A stretch of DNA of 14,471 nt from Bordetella sp. (GTDB lineage Bacteria > Pseudomonadota > Gammaproteobacteria > Burkholderiales > Burkholderiaceae_B). Position numbers and translations under genes: made by a program. Shown one piece after another: positions 12,305 to 14,471 of this stretch (its first letter is position 1; each line of letters starts with the position of its first letter). The stretch spans positions 1 through 14,471 of the forward strand of contig DAIDKG010000374.1 in the NCBI GenBank assembly GCA_027450125.1, read 5' to 3'. The notes under the pieces are model-generated. The model did no database searches and had not been told where the DNA came from. It saw only the letters and a list, made by a program, of their open reading frames with translations.

Positions 12305-14388
12305 TGTCCGCCAGCGATACGCCCGTCGGCCACGGCCTGAACCCGTCCCAGAAGGAAGCGGTGCTTTACCTGAACGGCCCCTGCCTGGTGCTGGCCGGCG
12401 CGGGCAGCGGCAAGACGCGCGTGATCACGCAGAAGATCGCCTACCTGCTGCGCGAGTGCGGCTACATGGGCCGCAACGTGGCGGCGCTGACCTTCACCAA
12501 CAAGGCCGCGCGCGAGATGGCCGAGCGGGTCAAGACGCTGGTCGACCCCAAGCTGGCCAAGGGGCTGACGATCAGCACGTTTCATGCGCTGGGCGTGCGC
12601 TTTCTGCGCGAAGAGGCCGCGCATGCGGGGCTCAAGCCGCAATTCTCGATCCTCGATTCGGACGACGCCATGGGCATCATCCAGGAGCTGCTGGCCACCA
12701 CCGACCGCGGCCGCCTGCGCGAGGTGCAGTCCATCATATCGCTGTGGAAGAACCAGCTGGTGTCGCCCGACCAGGCCGCCAACCTCGCGCGCACGCCTAC
12801 CGAAGTCGAGGCAGTGCAGGTGTACCGCAGTTATGCGGCCACGCTGGCCGCCTACCAGGCGGTGGATTTCGACGATCTGATCCGCCTGCCCACCGAAGTG
12901 CTCGAGCGCGACGAAGCCGTGCGCACGCGCTGGCAGAACCGCATCCGCTATCTGCTGGTGGACGAATACCAGGACACCAACGCCTGCCAATACCGCCTGG
13001 TGCAGCTGTTGACGGGCATGCGCGCCATGTTCACTGCAGTGGGCGACGACGACCAGGCCATTTATGCGTGGCGCGGCGCCACGGTGGAAAACCTGGGCAA
13101 GCTCACGACCGATTACCCGCAGCTCAAGCTGATCAAGCTGGAGCAGAACTATCGTTCGGCCCAGCGCATCCTGGCTGCGGCCAATAGCGTGATTGCGCAC
13201 AACCCCAAGCTGTTCGACAAGAAGTTGTGGTCGGATCTGGGCGTGGGCGAGCCCATCACCGTCACGGCCATGGATGGCGACGAGCAGGAAGCCGAGAACG
13301 TTGCGATGCAGATTTCGGCGTCGCGCTTCGAGCGCCGCGCGCAATGGAAGGATTACGCGATCCTGTATCGCAGCAATCACCAGTCGCGCGTGCTGGAGCA
13401 GGCGCTGCGCAATCTGAAGATTCCATACACCATCTCGGGCGGGCAGAGTTTTTTCGACAAGGCCGAGGTGCGCGACATTCTGGCCTATCTGCGATTGGTC
13501 GCCAACGACGAGGACGATCCGGCCTTCATCCGCGCGGCCACCACGCCGCGGCGCGGCATCGGCCAGAGCACCCTGCAGACCCTGGGGCAGTACGCCTCCT
13601 CGCGCGGCCTGTCGCTGCTGGCGGCGGTGAGCGAGGCCGGCCTGGAAAGCCAGCTCGCCGCGCGCCAGCTCGAACCCTTGCGTACGTTCGCCGAATTCAT
13701 ACGCCGCATCCAGTGGCGCGCGGGCCGGGGCGCGCCGCAGGCGCAGCGTGGGGGCGACGTCGTTGCCGCCGAGCCCGCGGGGGCGATCCTGGACGACCTG
13801 CTGGGCGCGATCCAGTACGAGCGCTATCTCTACGACACGCTGGAAGAGCGACCGGCGCAGACACGGTGGCAGAATGTGCTGGAGCTGACCTCATGGCTCA
13901 AGCGCAAGGCCGAGGAAGACGGCTATACGCTGTTCGAACTGGTGCAGCACGTGGCGCTGATCACCATGCTCGAGAGCGGCGACGACGAGGAGCCGGACGC
14001 GGTCAAGCTTTCCACGCTGCATGCTTCCAAGGGGCTGGAATATCCTCACGTATACCTGGCCGGCGTTGAAGACGGCTTGCTGCCGCATCTGGGCAAGGAC
14101 GACGAGGACACCGGCGACGCGGCTCACGCAGCCCAGGCCTTGGCGGTGCGCATCCAGGAAGAACGCCGGCTGATGTATGTGGGCATCACGCGCGCGCAGC
14201 GCAGCCTGCATCTGAGCTGGTGCAAGAAACGGCGGCGCGCGCGCGAAGATATCGTGCGTGAGCCTTCGCGGTTTATCGAAGAGATGGGGTTGGGGAGTGT
14301 CAAGGTGGCTGAAGACGAAGCGACCAAGGCCATGAGTCCTAAGCAGCGGCTCGATATGTTGAAGGCGCTTTTGAACAAAGGTTCTTAA
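12301..14388 (+). CDS. rep: ATP-dependent 3'-5' DNA helicase, Rep-type (UvrD/Rep family)
   Basis: A 695-residue superfamily 1A helicase with all motifs: I AGAGSGKTR (32-40), Ia TFTNKAAREM (64-73), II LVDEYQD (219-225), III VGDDDQAIYAWRGA (247-260), IV LEQNYRS (280-286), V TLHASKGLEYPHVYL (572-586) and VI EERRLMYVGITRAQ (620-633). The start LNPSQKEAVLYLNGPCLVLAGAGSGK resembles Rep more than UvrD, and the short C-terminus without a long UvrD-like tail agrees. Rep helps forks pass bound proteins and works in replication restart, which suits the ATGA overlap with priA. The start is 12301 (or the adjacent ATG at 12304); a longer open frame lies wholly within priA. Two Ala/Gly-rich insertions (about 472-494 and 603-618) appear additional to E. 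coli Rep as remembered. UvrD or PcrA is the main alternative name. Confidence 0.9.
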   Translation: MMSASDTPVGHGLNPSQKEAVLYLNGPCLVLAGAGSGKTRVITQKIAYLLRECGYMGRNVAALTFTNKAAREMAERVKTLVDPKLAKGLTISTFHALGVRFLREEAAHAGLKPQFSILDSDDAMGIIQELLATTDRGRLREVQSIISLWKNQLVSPDQAANLARTPTEVEAVQVYRSYAATLAAYQAVDFDDLIRLPTEVLERDEAVRTRWQNRIRYLLVDEYQDTNACQYRLVQLLTGMRAMFTAVGDDDQAIYAWRGATVENLGKLTTDYPQLKLIKLEQNYRSAQRILAAANSVIAHNPKLFDKKLWSDLGVGEPITVTAMDGDEQEAENVAMQISASRFERRAQWKDYAILYRSNHQSRVLEQALRNLKIPYTISGGQSFFDKAEVRDILAYLRLVANDEDDPAFIRAATTPRRGIGQSTLQTLGQYASSRGLSLLAAVSEAGLESQLAARQLEPLRTFAEFIRRIQWRAGRGAPQAQRGGDVVAAEPAGAILDDLLGAIQYERYLYDTLEERPAQTRWQNVLELTSWLKRKAEEDGYTLFELVQHVALITMLESGDDEEPDAVKLSTLHASKGLEYPHVYLAGVEDGLLPHLGKDDEDTGDAAHAAQALAVRIQEERRLMYVGITRAQRSLHLSWCKKRRRAREDIVREPSRFIEEMGLGSVKVAEDEATKAMSPKQRLDMLKALLNKGS

Positions 14389-14439
14389 GGTCTTTTGCTG
14401 TGCTCGGCCCTGAGGCCAGGCCGGCTCCGAAGAGTCGGG

Positions 14440-14465
14440 TTTGGGCGCCGCCTTAGGCGCCCAAA
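14440..14465 (+). terminator. Perfect 10-bp inverted repeat after the rep gene, possible terminator
   Basis: TTTGGGCGCC (14440-14449) and GGCGCCCAAA (14456-14465) form a perfect 10-bp stem with loop GCCTTA, 51 bases after the stop of the helicase gene. No T-run follows before the window ends, so strength and orientation are uncertain. It may serve as a terminator for the priA-rep unit or for a convergent gene beyond the edge. Confidence 0.45.
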
Positions 14466-14471
14466 GTCCCT

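Overview
The window is GC-rich with dense, codon-biased genes and reads as a betaproteobacterial chromosome, most likely Burkholderiales/Alcaligenaceae (Bordetella/Achromobacter type). The basis is the hemE-priA adjacency, the protein character and the base composition. The genus is inferred and was not tested by any search.

Left half (1-6808, minus strand): one compact nine-gene transcription unit read right to left. It starts with a NitT/TauT-type ABC importer (Tat/Sec-signal binding protein, ATPase, permease). It continues with a small cupin, a family-2 lactate/malate-type dehydrogenase, a Rid-family (YjgF) protein, a fumarylacetoacetate-hydrolase-fold enzyme, a two-module extradiol dioxygenase of the VOC superfamily, and the N-terminus of an ACMSD-like amidohydrolase cut by the left edge. 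Genes overlap by 4-13 bp or are separated by at most about 50 bp, nearly all have good Shine-Dalgarno sequences, and no terminator was seen between them. Together they look like import and meta-cleavage of an aromatic or heteroaromatic acid, perhaps nitrogen-containing (dioxygenase + Rid + amidohydrolase + FAH). The substrate cannot be read from the sequence, and any aldolase or ring hydroxylase must lie outside the window.

Divergent control region (6809-7087) and an FCD-type GntR regulator (7088-7768, plus strand): an AT-rich stretch holds an 18-bp imperfect palindrome overlapping a possible -35 of the catabolic operon. This fits local control by the GntR protein.

Right half (7904-14388, plus strand): chromosomal core genes. 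First comes a protein with a degenerate receiver-like domain and a Fis-type helix-turn-helix; its ribosome-binding site lies inside a perfect hairpin. Then come hemE (uroporphyrinogen decarboxylase), a 337-bp AT-rich intergenic region, priA, and a Rep-type superfamily 1 helicase whose start overlaps the priA stop (ATGA). The hemE-priA gap holds hairpins, direct repeats, a promoter candidate, a perfect DnaA box and a terminator-like hairpin just ahead of priA. A perfect 10-bp inverted repeat follows the helicase at the right edge.

The most interesting points are the catabolic operon with an Arg-less Rid protein, the sequestered ribosome-binding site ahead of the pseudo-receiver/Fis protein, and the origin-like or leader-like architecture between hemE and priA.
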